Shown in pieces: positions 10,751-21,691 of a stretch of DNA of 64,000 bases. Each line of letters starts with the position of its first letter. Within the stretch, counting starts at the first letter, position 1. Position numbers and translations under genes: made by a program. The DNA comes from Isoetes taiwanensis (taxonomy: Eukaryota; Streptophyta; Lycopodiopsida; Isoetales; Isoetaceae). The notes beneath the pieces are model-generated. The model was not told where the DNA came from. It was given only the letters and a program-made list of their open reading frames with translations, and made no database searches. The DNA is taken from NCBI GenBank assembly GCA_021234155.1, contig JAJEKV010000004.1, forward strand, positions 17,316,966 to 17,380,965, given 5' to 3'.

Positions 10751-11873
10751 ATAGCGCGAGGGCCAAGCAGGCGCGCGCAAGGTTATACCACGGTTATGGC
10801 GCCCGAGGCGGCGCGTCCCGTGAAGAAGGCGAGGCGGAGGCAAGTGCGCCGAAGGAAAGAAGGAGGCACGGTTGAACCACCTAACCTAACCACGAAGAGC
10901 AGGAACGAGGATGAGCACCTTGGTAGGGAGGCCGGGCGGGAGCTAGCGGAGGAGAGTGGCGAGGGAGATTTTAGGGGATAATGAGAACGGGCCGGGCAGA
11001 AGAAGAAAGAAGAGGGAAAGAAGGAAGAAAGCGTAGGAAATCCAAAGCGGGCGTCCCGGAAGGAAAAGGAAGAGCGAAGAAAGAGGAAACGAGAAAGAGG
11101 GAAAAGAAAGGAGGAAGCGCAAAGAGGAGGCCGGGGAGAAAGGTGGCCGAGGAGAAAGGTAAGGACTTAGTCTTGGTGAGGCCAGAAGAAGACAGAAGCG
11201 CGGGAGTGACCATCTGAGGCCCAGGATCACGAGAAGCCCCCATCTTGTCAGGCCTCAGGAACACGAGGAGGGCGGAGGACCGCAGGCAGGAGACTTGGGC
11301 CCTTCAAACCCATCTTTGGAGGATGAAGACCACATGGGTAATGCCCAGCCCTCCTAAATGGCCCGTCGTAGAAACACCCAGCGGCAGCACCAAGAAACCA
11401 AGGCCTTGAGAGGAGTCCTATCGCGGCTGAAGCGGGGCTTGAAGTCCGGAAGAATAAGGAGTATCTTTAGCGTACATGAAAATGCGAAGAATACTCCAAA
11501 TACTCACGAAGAACACCAGTGAAGACCAGCGAGGGAGGTGCGACCCAGCGAAGAAGAACCGTTGAGCGCCCACGAACGACCAACCCCTCCGAAATAGATG
11601 AAAGTACGGACTCAAAATTCAGCGAGGCGGCCCAGAAATCAGCACTTTGTGAGCTATATGACTTCCTCATTCCCGAGAGCCCCCTTTGCACGTTTAGCGA
11701 GGAGATTTTGCGAGGTTGACCCATCAGAAAAGCGGGTCGCGGACGACATGTTGCTGCTGCTGCGGGCCGGGCCGGCCTATCGTACATTGCGCCGAAGACT
11801 GCGGTGCGTGTGCTCAACACTTGTAGAAGTGACTTGTATGCCCAAAGATATTAGACTAGCTTCGGTTTATTAA
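10751..11873 (+). pseudogene. Histone H3-like ORF1 of family A element
   Basis: The start region, compared with its sister copy at 22394, reads MARAKQAAR after allowing single-base indels, close to the H3 tail MARTKQTAR. A long charged linker follows (about 250 codons more than H3), rich in Lys, Arg and Glu at 10985-11200. The last segment is a histone fold: RAPFARL at 11676-11696 (H3: KLPFQRL), a hydrophobic helix with 'DDMLLLL', and MPKDIRLA at 11838-11861 (H3: MPKDIQLA), with stop at 11871. The distance between those motifs is 60 codons, against about 62 in H3. The family wraps DNA in nucleosomes as an H3-H4 tetramer. ATG is ATA in this copy and frames are broken, so this copy is probably dead or mis-sequenced. 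Confidence 0.75.
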
Positions 11874-12020
11874 GAAGGAGGACTGAACTATTGTAAATGA
11901 CCTTTTTCTTTGGTATAAATCATAATTTTGATAAATAAATAAGTCAATCGAGTTAAATAGAGATTGTGATAGCAGATTCTACATTTAGAAATAGCAAGAA
12001 GGATTGAGACAGCCAGGCAT
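11874..12020 (+). terminator. AT-rich 3' end region after ORF1, family A
   Basis: After the ORF1 stop comes 'attgtaaatgacctttttctttggtataaatcataattttgataaataaataag'. It is AT-rich with AATAAA-like repeats, typical of a plant polyadenylation region. Family B has a similar block after its ORF1 (53741-53800). This suggests ORF1 is its own transcript; the inference is from sequence alone. Confidence 0.4.
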
Positions 12021-12021
12021 T

Positions 12022-12515
12022 TTGACCCCCACCCCTCGAGAGTCGCCCCAACCCCATTAGGTTTAAGCGGAGTCCCACCTGGCGCCTTGTGGCCAGTGGT
12101 TGAAACATGAAGTTTGGTGCCAAATCTTGCCTAAATGCAGTAGGTATACACTATTGACCTAACTCATCGAGTTAGTAGGAATTGACCCTATCTGTCCAAA
12201 TTATGCTTAGCAGAGTCAAATGGAACTCCACACCCCCTCCACAGTGCGCCCAAACCCATTTGGTTTAGATAGATTCACCACGAAGCAGCGTGAGTGGTCG
12301 AACTCCCAAACTCCACCACAACTTGCCCAAATAAAAGCGGTAAGGCTCAATCTATCTATCTGGAGTAGGATATCGGGGATTATGTCTTTAGTTCTCTAGT
12401 TTAGCATCATTGAAGTGACCTAAGCGTGACCCACCCCTCCACCGAGAGTGCGCCCCAGCAGTTAGGTTTGCAATGAGTCCCACCACACAACGCTGTGTTG
12501 AGTGGTCTCTACATC
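12022..12515 (+). promoter_or_regulatory. Three palindromic modules upstream of ORF2, family A
   Basis: Modules at 12022-12105, 12226-12310 and 12427-12515 are spaced about 200 bp. Each reads 'acccctcca..gagtgcgccc', a 'ttaggttt' core, 'tcccacc' and 'gtgagtggt'. They are relatives of the pair before ORF1. Confidence 0.55.
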
Positions 12516-12595
12516 AGGAGTGATCCAAGTTGTCCTTAGGCGAACCAAAATCATTGCTTAAGGACCCTTAGGAGCATTTCCAAGCTTTCAGTTAG

Positions 12596-12606
12596 CCTAT
12601 AAATCA
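12596..12606 (+). promoter_or_regulatory. TATA box for ORF2, family A
   Basis: 'gcctataaatc' lies 80 bp after the last palindromic module and about 170 bp before the first plausible ATG of ORF2 (12768). A second TATA-like string (gctataaagag) occurs at 12675. Confidence 0.45.
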
Positions 12607-12767
12607 TACCTCTACAGACCGAGAAAGTCAGGAAGAATTGCAAACCTAAAATTTTTCCCAAAATTAGGGGTTTTTGCTATAAAGAGGAGACAAGTGTCAT
12701 TTGCACCTTCCAACCTAAGCTCTCTGCTCCAAGCGATTTCCCTTTTGATCCTTAGAAACTACGCATC

Positions 12768-14290
12768 ATGTCACGTCATCCCGGCTCCTCGGTGCTCCTT
12801 GGCCACTTCTTCATTCAGCGATGATGCAGCCACGGCTCATGTGGTGAAGGCGACATCGAATCTGTCTTGATTAATGTTAGAAAGGAACTTGACATTGAGG
12901 CCACCATCAACGCCACTCCTTCTGCAAGAGAACATCATGCGAGTTCCCGCAGTAGATAGGACCCTTTTGGTAGAACTCCCACCTTGTGTAGAGGGTATTT
13001 TACTTTAACAAGCCCTCAAGTAAATACAAAGATATCGGATGTAGATAAGTACTTAGAGAATAAGCGGATCCGCCTTCCCAACTACATGTCCATCTCACGT
13101 GATAGGAGGAGGTACTTCTCCTATCTTGCCGGCTATGTATCTTTATCTCTTGAGTTAGGCGGATAGGGGAACCCTCGGTCACGGCCTTTAGAAGTTGAAC
13201 CCATAGCCATGGCCACGGCCGAGGAGAGGCGGTCTGCGACTCAGTCACGAGCAAGAAGAAGAGGGAGGAGGAGGATGAATCTGAGAATCAGACCGGAAGA
13301 CACGGATCTAGAGCGAGAGGAAGAAGCGTGGCGGAGCAGTGAATCAAAACCCGAAGAGAGGACTGCGAGCAGCAAGAAGAGCCCCACCACTTTCAGGCTG
13401 AGGGGCATTCTGAAGCTTGGCCAGGTGTTCATAGCGAGGCATATCTAACCCTTCACGACATCAAGAATCTTCCCGCGATTAGCATGACGGAGGCCTTAGG
13501 GTGAGTGAGATTTTACACCTTCTACGGCGGCGGTCTACGGCGACTTCATCGATCGAAGCTGGGACTTCCCTATCGGCATAAGAAGCGGGGACCTTCCTTG
13601 CGTGAGACATCGCCGAGATATAGAAGCTTCTGCCGGGCATCCCAGAGCCAGATGATGGTAGAAAGGGAATGCCTGAGGAGGAGTTCATGGCGAATTGAGG
13701 AACAAATGGGCATCAAGGCAAGTCCACATAGGCATTATTCTAGAGGCTTCGCCAACACCCATCCTGAAGCGAGCATGGGCTGATATCAACCTAAGGTTTG
13801 GTGCACAAGACTTCCAGAGAGCTAGAAGGAGATACCCGGTGGATGACTTCGGCGGGAAGCGCGAGAACGCTTCCTGCGTCTGCCCAGAAAGCGAGGGCAT
13901 GATAAAGGCGCTCGGATACTACTGCAGATTCTTTAGCTGGGCCGGAAGAATATGGCAGTTATTCACGCCAATTTATTAAAGAGGTGAAGAAGGGGTCTTT
14001 ATGCTTATCGCCCTCTCAAGGTTTTGGACACCATGCGATTACCTCAAACATCGACCATGTTGTCTCTTTGTCCGAAGCGTTGGTGGCCATCTTCGACTTT
14101 GCAATCCCTTATAGGCGAGGCGGTTAAGCGATAACATTTGCATATACATGAATAGAGGTGAACTTATGGAAGCTGACCTCAGGAGGAGCGTCAACAAAAT
14201 ATCCTCGGGAACAGGATCATTAGATGCGGCCCAAGTGAAATTTACCCCGGAGGACCACCACGACTACCTCCGAAGTTTGAAGAGGTAAAA
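12768..14290 (+). pseudogene. ORF2 of family A element, unknown; weak H4-like end
   Basis: This is a broken frame between the H3-like ORF and gag. It shares blocks with family B at 54440-55970: a basic 'RARRRGRRRMNL' stretch near 13250 (B: KKRRGRRRVHL), 'GVFMLIAL' at about 13995 (identical in B at 55610), 'DFAIPY' near 14095 (B: HFAIPH) and a C-terminus 'KFTPEDHHDYLRSLKR' ending at 14288. The last block fits the loop and last helix of a histone fold (H4: TVTAMDVVYALKR). No H4 tail was found. I do not recognise the rest. Pairing with an H3-like ORF makes an H4-like partner attractive, but the evidence is thin. Confidence 0.4.
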
Positions 14291-14500
14291 GTTTGTGCAT
14301 GTAAAGATTTGAGTATATATATGAATATAATATATATCTCTTTTGTATATAATTGCTCCCTCAAATTGTATAAACAAGTAAAACAACGTAACACAAAACA
14401 AGAACTAATGATGAGTGTACTCTAATGTGCATGCGGCAAATTACTAGAAACCTTGATGAACCTGCAATTTGTGAGAACAAGAGCATTACCCAGCCAAGGT
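14290..14500 (+). other. AT-rich spacer between ORF2 and gag
   Basis: Contains 'tatatatatgaatataatatatatctcttttgtatataattg', an AT-rich block like the one after ORF1. Possibly a transcript end and/or the start of the gag unit. Confidence 0.35.
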
Positions 14501-15480
14501 GCTTCAGTAGAAATTTAAGCCCGAGGTGGGCCGGTAACAGGAGGAGGAGCTATCCCAAATCGGTCGACATCCCACGCGACATAAAGGGCATTTGCTAGCG
14601 AGGCGGCGGCGATAAGGAGGGCGGAACCCGAGGAATGTGCCCTTCTTGGGAAAGCGCCCGGTGGTAGAAACAGTGCAACAAGGAAGCGAAGGAAGATCTC
14701 CCTAGCTCGGGATCACTCAAGCTCCATTTCGGATCTGAGACTACGGCATGGGCGAAGCGAGGAAGAAGAGAGCCGCGAGGGTGGCGGCGGGGATCCCAAG
14801 CGAAGTGACGGGGCGGAATCGGTGATTACGGGGAAGAAAGTTGACTCATACATAGTAATGTGTGGAAAGCAGAGAAAGTTAGAAGGTTTTTAGGGGAAAA
14901 CAGATCAGGAATGGAAGCGAGGGCATGGTACGGATGAGATGAGTAAGTATGCTTAGCGCCCTATGGCATGAAAGATAAAAGACTAACTAAAGGCGGGGTA
15001 GCAACGGCAAACCTCAAAGGGAGTGCGGCAGGAATTTGGTGGAAGGGGTATGCCAAAGCACATGAAATTTGGCGAGGGGCGATTGCAGAAGTTGAGAAAG
15101 TTAGCCAGGCATTCAAACATCATTATGTACCAAGAGAACATAAGTGCAACATGATCGCGGCGGTTCTATATAGGCGCAACAAGACATAATCAGTCCAAAA
15201 ATACACGGAGGAATTCATGAGACTAAGGCTTTATGTGCGAAGTTGAGTGAAAAGCATCTTGATGGAAAGGCTATATTGAAGGCTTGGACAGTAAGTCCTT
15301 AAACTTGTAAGGGCAATAAGCAGAAGTCTGTGTCGGCGAAGCAAAGGCCATAAGTTTGCAAGAGCGAGGTCCACAAGAAGCGGGGATCAAAGGCGGCAAT
15401 ATTTCGGGATAAGGGGAGAAGAGCTACTTGAGGGGGCTATAGCCCAGAGGCGGCAAGCCGGTAGCTAACAGAACCACCGG
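14500..15480 (+). pseudogene. Gag of family A gypsy element
   Basis: The clearest open stretch (14968-15189) reads 'MKDKRLTKGGVATANLKGSA', then 'WWKGYAKAHEIW', 'FKHHYVPREHK' and 'MIAAVLYRRNKT', continuing in another frame with 'VQKYTEEFMRLRLYV'. This is the retrotransposon gag domain layout (a W-rich centre and F..HYVP..., then Y..EF.RL..YV), the capsid-forming protein. Upstream 'FRGENRSG...ARAWY' resembles the 'W.....KYA' lead-in. Zinc knuckles are not visible. Frameshifts abound. Confidence 0.7.
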
Positions 15481-15859
15481 TACAAGATTCAAATTATGGG
15501 AAGCAAAGGCAACACAAGTAGTGGCAAGCGGGGAAAGAAGCGGGTAAACTTCCAGGAGGCGAGAGCCAGTCTAACTTCTCCCAAGTGGTGAGGCAATTCT
15601 GCGATCCATTCCCAAGGAAAAAGCGAGGAATGTATAGAGAAGCGGTGTGTTTGGATGCTTCGGCCGGGCATAGGACCAACAGGTACTGATTATGAATCGC
15701 GGCATTGGCGAGGAGGCTGGGATGGGAGACACCATCGGGGCCTTGGGAGCGGCGGCGGCGCGGGATTACATCCGCGGTGGGTATGCATCTTTCTTGACTA
15801 TTGATACGGGAATGCAGAGAAAATTGATATAAAAGGTGATCCGCGTAGGAAAAGCCCAA

Positions 15860-16150
15860 GAGAAATCTTTATAGTATTGATAGACTCAGGAAAGCGATCA
15901 TAATTTTGCATCCCTAGGATGGTAAGCATGTTGAAGTTAAAGCGGGTGCAAGTCCAAGCCCGGGCGATGCGTCTTGTGATGGAGTGATGGGCATCTGGCG
16001 GGGAAAAGAATAAGCTTTGATAGACTTGCAGTGTTAATGTTGCATTAGGGCGAGTGATCATGAATATAGGCAAGTATGATCTCATTATTGGAATGGAATA
16101 TCTTGGACCAGCGGGAGCAATCATCGATTGTGGGAAGCGTAAGGTGACAT
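15860..16150 (+). pseudogene. Aspartic protease of family A gypsy element
   Basis: 'IVLIDSG' at about 15870-15890 carries the catalytic D-S-G of retropepsins. 'KYDLIIGMEYL' at 16072-16104 and 'AIIDCGKRKV' at 16117-16146 match the 'yDviLGMDWL..h.a.IDc..k.v' end of Ty3/gypsy proteases. In the family it cuts the Gag-Pol precursor. Broken by stops. Confidence 0.7.
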
Positions 16151-16439
16151 AACAGCATAGAGGCAAGTCATCAATCCGCAATTAAAGAAAGTAACCCCAA
16201 TCATGCAATGCATGAGTAGTGAAAAATTGTAAGTGCATAAGAAGCGGTGGTGGCCTATCTCCTTAAGCAGGCTCCAAGGTCGGGGGCTGGGAGAAATAAA
16301 GAGATCAAAGAATCTATAAGCTTCGGGCCAATATAAAAGTTGTCCCGAGATTTCCGCGACTTGTTCACACGATGAGATTAAGCGACTCCGCCCTATAGGA
16401 GTGAGAGTGTGAAATAGCACTTGAACTGGGGCGAAGCTA

Positions 16440-17200
16440 CAAAGCAAGGCACCTTATAGGATTATGTAGGAGTTAATGAGAGTTAAAGCGATTGCAAGAA
16501 TTGCTAGACCTAAATTTCATAAGACCTAGTGTCTCCAGATTCGGAGCCCCTATTCTCTTTGTGAAGAGAGAAGGATGGGGCGCAGGATGTGCATTGATTC
16601 ACTTGATTAAATAAGCACACCATCAAAATAAGGAAATATGCCTTGCCTAGAATTCGAGGATGACTTAATGGATCAGTTGAGGAGCAAAGATCTTCTCAAA
16701 ATAGATCTCGAGGTCGAGGATATCACGGTCGGGATCAAGGAGGAAGACATTCATAAGAGCGGTCCGGGACAAGAATATAGGCACTATGAGTTCTGATTAT
16801 GCCCTTTGGATTGTCCTAATCGCCCGGCAACATTCATGAGAGTTAATGGAGACACGGCGATCTTCGCTAATTTCTAGATTCCTTCATCATAGTCTTCTTC
16901 GGCGATATCTTGGTTCTGATGAAGATGCGTGGAGAACTTACGCCCAACACTTGAGGAAGGTGCTTGAAAAGTTAAGAAGGCATCAACTCTTTCTTGAAGT
17001 TATCAGTGCCGCCATAGCGGAAGAAGTGGAGTACTTAGGGGCCGCATTGATCCGCGAAGGCATTCCACGGAACCTGCCGAAGATAGAAAGGCGTGGTCGG
17101 TTGTGACACCAAAAATCGCATGAAATCGAGGGGGCTTCCTAGGGCTTCATGAAATTTATTATAGAAGATTTGTGAAGAATTTTGCCAAAGGTAGCGGCTT
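16440..17200 (+). pseudogene. Reverse transcriptase of family A gypsy element
   Basis: Fragments in order: 'LQELLDLNFIRPSVS' near 16490, 'GAPILFVKRE' near 16540, 'KIDLEVEDI' near 16700 (normally KIDLRSGYHQI), 'RPATFM' near 16830 (normally NAPATFM), and 'SFIIVFFGDILV' at about 16880-16920, where one Asp of the YXDD box is replaced or lost. RT converts the RNA genome to DNA. Many shifts and the damaged active site mark it as inactive as sequenced. Confidence 0.75.
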
Positions 17201-17379
17201 GCATTGCTGAGATCTCACAAAGGTGGGAAGATAAAAGGATTGGGCAACCCATTGGCAAAACAAGGCCCAGAAGCATTTGAGACTGAAGGAAGCTTTGTGG
17301 CAGTAGCCCGATTATTGAAGGTCTTGCAGAATCAGGCCAAAGATAAGCTCGCGTGAGATGCTTGCCCCTAGCTTGAGGA

Positions 17380-17845
17380 TAGCGTGAGCGCTGATCCTCA
17401 TCGCGGGGAGGGAAAAGAGTAGTGGCCTACTCAGAGGTTGAGCGGCCAGAAGCGTACTGGCGCGTCGGAGCTCCGGCTATAGTAAGGGCTTTGGGAATTT
17501 AGGCATTATTTATTGGGAAGAAAAATTCGGTTAGACACGGATCATCAAAGCCTCTGATATATATTTCTGCTTGGCCGCTCCTTAATTTGAGGCAAAGGAT
17601 GGATGGAATTCTTGGAAGAATATGACTTTGAGATAAGTTATAAGCGAGGGAAGCTCAATGTGGTTGCGGATGCCCTTTCGAAGCCATTGGCAACGAGAAT
17701 TCATTATAGCATACATGTCGACACTTGTAAGTGAGTTTGGCAAGAAGATTGAGGAAACATTAGAAGGCAGGACCTCGACTTCAAGGAAGTTTGGTAGGAA
17801 AGACCTTTCGAAAGGCGAGGCCAGACAAGGAAAGGGGAGATGTTA
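17380..17845 (+). pseudogene. RNase H of family A gypsy element
   Basis: 'DHQSL.YIF' at about 17540-17565 and 'EFLEEYDFEISYKRGKLNVV' with 'ADALS' at 17609-17685 are the standard end of the Ty3/gypsy RNase H (normally 'DHkSLkYif...RRWle.L.dYdfei.Y.pGk.NvvADALSR'). It removes RNA from RNA:DNA hybrids. Confidence 0.7.
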
Positions 17846-17949
17846 GGAGCACTCTGAGAAGGAAGGGAACTTCTTTATATTATAAAAACAAATTGTGTGT
17901 ACCAAAATCTTACATAGATTAAGAAAGCTTATTTTGAATGATACACACA

Positions 17950-18850
17950 ATAATAGTCCATAGCGGGGCATAAAGGTTCATGAAGACATATTTCAAGATT
18001 AGAGCGATTATTATTGGCGGCATGAAGAAGAAATAGCAAGATATATTAGAGAGTGCAGATATACCCATTTGAGACAAAAGTGAACGACTCAGGATCCCAC
18101 AAGTGCCTTGGAATATTGCGAGTACTTAAGCGCTAAGTGGGAGGTGATAAGTATGGATTTTATTACGGGGACTTAAGAGCGGCGAGGGCAAAGAATGCCT
18201 TGATGGTGGTAGTAGATAAGGATTGTCAGATGGCACACTTTGTGCTTGAGTGTGAGTTTCAGAATCACGGCGTGAACACCCGGCCAACCTATTTGTTAAG
18301 GAGATTTTTTAGGCTCCATGGCGTGCCAAGGGAGATAATCTGGATAGAGACTCCAAGTTTATGAGTGCCTTTTTGGCGGGACCTATTCACCACCATCGAA
18401 TGAAGCTTTACGATGAAACGCGGCATATCATCCCAGAAACGGATGGAGTGAGCCGGAGAGGACAAGCGGGATCGCCAGAAGATATGTTTAAGAAAGCTAT
18501 GTATGGAACAAGCAATCCAAGTGGGATGATTTCATCTACTACATTAGAGTTTGCCTACAACTTGACGCAAGCGGGGAGTCATCCTTGAGATGGAGTCCTT
18601 TTATGATTCAATTCACGGGTGTCAGGTGTCTTACCACAGAGATACTTGGCACAACCACTGTGTCAAGGTGGAGATCTCGGCCGGATGCTTTAGGAATGCA
18701 AGACTTGGTGGAAGTGAGAGGATATCTCCCTTCTGTGGCGAGAAAAGCATGTGAACCATACTAGGAGCCGGTAAGAGGAATTTGAAGTGGAGACAAAGTG
18801 TAGTTTGAAGATCAAAGTCAAGCGAGGCCAAGCGCTCGCGTCGGCAATTG
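17950..18850 (+). pseudogene. Integrase of family A gypsy element
   Basis: 'YYWRHEEEIARYIRECRYT' near 18010-18060 is the end of the zinc-binding domain. 'WEVISMDFITG' (18137-18170, split), 'MVVVDK' near 18205, 'MAHF', 'LHGVPREII' at 18313-18340 and 'ETDG.S.R' near 18440 are core-domain landmarks, with D, D and E positions partly visible. Integrase joins the element DNA to the genome. It is broken into several frames. Confidence 0.75.
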
Positions 18851-19079
18851 CGAAGCTTGCTCCAAGATGGTGGACCCTTCCCGGAATAGAAGAGAGTAGG
18901 TAACCAATCCTACAAGTTGGACTTGCCGACACATCTTAAGATACATAAAGGTTTTCCATTAAGTTTGCTAAGAGGCACACCCCAGACAGAGGAAGTATTG
19001 GGGAGACAAATGAGTTTTTAGAAGTAATGGACGAGCATATTGAAGTGGATTCAGGAAGTCCTTCTTAATAGATCTTATA

Positions 19080-19215
19080 AAGAAGACAAAGAAGGTCAAA
19101 ATTCCTCAATACCTTGTGAAGTGGAGCACTTACGATGCTGGAAGAGCTACATTAATTATCAGGTGGATCTTAAGCGATTACCAGAGTTTATGGAGCTTAA
19201 TCTGCAGTGCATTTC
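19080..19215 (+). pseudogene. Chromodomain at integrase C-terminus, family A
   Basis: Across frames: 'KIPQYLVKWS.Y.AGRATLI' and then 'DYQSL'. This is the core of chromovirus chromodomains (IpqyLVKWkg....eaTWE), which in the family recognise methylated H3 tails and steer integration. The family B minus-strand copy (60770-60905) shows the motif more clearly. Its combination with an H3-like ORF in the same element is notable. Confidence 0.65.
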
Positions 19216-20090
19216 GTCCTGCAGAAGTAGTCGACATCGACAACCAAGAAATCGGCTCGGGCATGTCGATTTGGGTTTAGATTTAAGCATGTGGCTAAAG
19301 CTAATCTCGCACAGCCTATGCGAGCATGGGTTGCATAGGTTGTTCTGATATTAGGGCCATACGGTGCTCTCTGAAGTGGTGTAATAGTAAGCATGTGGCC
19401 CAGCGTTCACTTTCCTTTGAGTGGAAGGTAGATTAGAGATCTACTTACGATAGAGTAGAGCGACACTCGGAAAAATTAATTTAGGTATGCATTGATAGAA
19501 AAGCACCTCTAGTCCAATGCTGCCTCACGAAGGAAGGAGCCCTTCCACGCCCCATATCACGGGAAGGACCCAGGGGTACGCTGAAGCGACTGCTACAATT
19601 GTAGGCATGGCGGCATATAAGGCATAATAGGAAGCATTTGTCTCTTGACAAGGATGGAAAACATAAATCTTCTATGCAGAGATATGCCTTGCATCATATA
19701 ATTGTATCTAATGGGTGGTTCCTTACAATAACCCTTATAATAATAATTAAATATGCTAGCGTGGTATCACCGCGAGGCAACTAGAAGGGCCGTGGCGAGG
19801 AGGTAAGCGCTACAAGAACTCACAGCATAGTTTTGCCATAATGTGTGTTGTGAGGAGGCGGCGAAGTTTTAGTTAAAACCTTAAAGCTATAATTGGTAAA
19901 CAATTTGGTTGCTGATAGATTATGAAGTAGGGCGAAGAGGCAACCTCTCACCATAGTCTGATCTGATGAAACTATAAATATTACGAGGTGATTGATATAA
20001 TATGGATATGTAAGTATTTATGAATTGCGGGATATCACGAGTACCCAAGGTGGGGAGGCCCAGCGTGATCTTGAGAGACGGCATAAGTCA
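19215..20090 (+). other. 3' untranslated internal region, family A
   Basis: Noncoding stretch between the chromodomain and the 3' LTR. It is matched on the opposite strand at about 59900-60760 in family B: 'catgtcgatttg', 'atgggttgcatagg', 'ggaaggtagattag' and 'gccccatatcacgggaagga'. This confirms that families A and B share the same gypsy backbone. Confidence 0.6.
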
Positions 20091-20105
20091 AAATTAGGGA
20101 AGAAT
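20090..20105 (+). other. Polypurine tract, family A
   Basis: 'aattagggaagaa' directly precedes the LTR start TGTAGCG. This is the usual primer site for plus-strand DNA synthesis. Confidence 0.5.
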
Positions 20106-21690
20106 GTAGCGTTCTAGCATAATATCGCCCCAATCGTATATTATCTTGCCACGTCTGCGTACATGTCTGGTGACATGTACTTGAGGAAATAGGACAACGT
20201 TGCACCTAGGAACTAAAGGTTGCCTGAGGGGCAACCTTGGATATTGAGCCATGTAATTAAACATACACAACAAAAGGTTCCTTGTTCATCCATTTCCAAA
20301 TGGCTTAAAGCCATTTGCCCATGTAGATGCCCTAACCTGAATGGGTCTATAAGAGGCTAAAACCTAGACCCTAGCTCTCCTTTCACTTGCCAATTAGGGT
20401 TTTCTAGAGCTTCCCTTTCCTCTTTCGCGTGAGGCCTTTCTGGGCCAATTGGCTAAGGTAAGGCTTCAATCACTGTGCAGACTCCAGAAAAGTGGGATTT
20501 GCACAGCAGTTCTTTGAGTAGCGGTGTCTTAAAACAGATGGGAGCATGGGCCAGAGGATCGAGGGCAAGCCAGGAAGCGAGGTATCTAGTTGTTGCATTG
20601 TGCAAAAGCGGAGTCTTTAGGCGTGGCAATATGGAAGTTTAGTATGTTAGATCATCTACCCCGGAAACTGTAGATCCCTAGATGCGAGACTACAACTTGA
20701 ATGAACCTAACATTGTGGATGTTAAGTAGATGGAATTGATATGATTCTCTATGATCTCTGATTGTGATATTGCATGTATTCCACTCTGTGATCTCCTTAT
20801 TTGTAGGGGAAGGGGGGGGGTGGGGGCTAAAAGTACGTGTAGAAGATGCTCCTAGCATAGCACCTTAGTTCCACATTTGCGGCAGTGCACGGGGGCCACA
20901 TTTTGTGGGTGAAGGGGGCAAGGCGGTTGATAAGGAGGAACTTGTCTCATCATGGTGAGCCCTCACAGTGAAGTAAAAAGAGCTTCTCCCGGTGCCCTAG
21001 CGTACAAACCCAATAAGCATCCCATGCGTGTGGGCAAGGCATGAGCTTTCGACACTCGTGGGGTGGTGGATATGACCTTCGGTGAGTTCAAGTCGAATAA
21101 GGCGTGGCCCTCTAGCGCTGCGATGAGCATGGATACCTACGGAGGAGAGGCAGCTCTCTTCCTTTTGCCTCATGGGGTTAAGGAGATGCAACCCGGCCTG
21201 ACCAGCTATTCACACGGCTGAGCTACGGCCAGAATCCCAACACTTTTGACCTACTGCACTTAAAAGTGTGCCGCGGGAAGAAGCGGATGGGAGTGGACTA
21301 CCTAAGCCATGTTCTATACCCGGCCAAATCCATTGCCATGAATTACGTACGGCCGAACTCTACGGAGGCCCCTGGCGGAAGTGATCATCCCCAGGTAGAG
21401 CCACAGGTGGATCTTTCCTTTGTATTATTGTTATGAAGGTAATGGCGACTGGAGTGATGTTGCTATTGTTATGGTGATTGTGTCGTATATTATTGGTATA
21501 CGTTTGTTTACATTGCGCTTCGCGAATAAATTACCGATCCGATGGAAAGGCAGTTGAATGACACATCCACTCTTCCCCGCTGGCTGCGCCCCGTAGGAGT
21601 CGGTGGATAACTTACAGCCATTGCTTTGCGGGGGAATGCTCCTCGCCGAATACGTGGGCATCATTATATAAAGAGTAAGGGGCGTCCGCG
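20106..21690 (+). repeat. Family A second LTR, shared by a following partial copy
   Basis: Starts TGTAGCGTTC and ends 'ggggcgtccgcga'. A candidate TATA (tctataag) is at 20346-20353. It is followed not by flanking DNA but by another primer site and leader. It therefore serves both as 3' LTR of the first element and as 5' LTR of a second truncated copy. Confidence 0.8.
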
Positions 21691-21691
21691 A

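Larger units (their letters stand above)
8460..21690 (+). mobile_element. Family A chromodomain Ty3/gypsy element with two extra ORFs
   Basis: Order: LTR (8460-10046), primer-binding site, H3-like ORF1, ORF2, gag, protease, RT, RNase H, integrase, chromodomain, purine-rich site, LTR (20106-21690). Total is about 13.2 kb. Protease-RT-RNase H-integrase order is that of Ty3/gypsy, and the chromodomain places it in the chromoviruses. The Tekay branch is plausible from overall size, but I cannot confirm it. Two additional transcription units between primer site and gag set it apart. Many small indels break all long frames. Confidence 0.85.

Noticed and set aside
10943-11264. Minus-strand frames with leucine/serine-rich, membrane-like products
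   Set aside because: They are the reverse of the Lys/Arg/Glu-rich linker of the H3-like ORF and appear again at 22530-22907 for the same reason.
8460-11870. A 3.2-3.4-kb LTR including the H3-like ORF
   Set aside because: The primer-binding site at 10047 (also at 21692 and 51863) shows the LTR ends at about 1.6 kb; the longer duplication is a second partial element.
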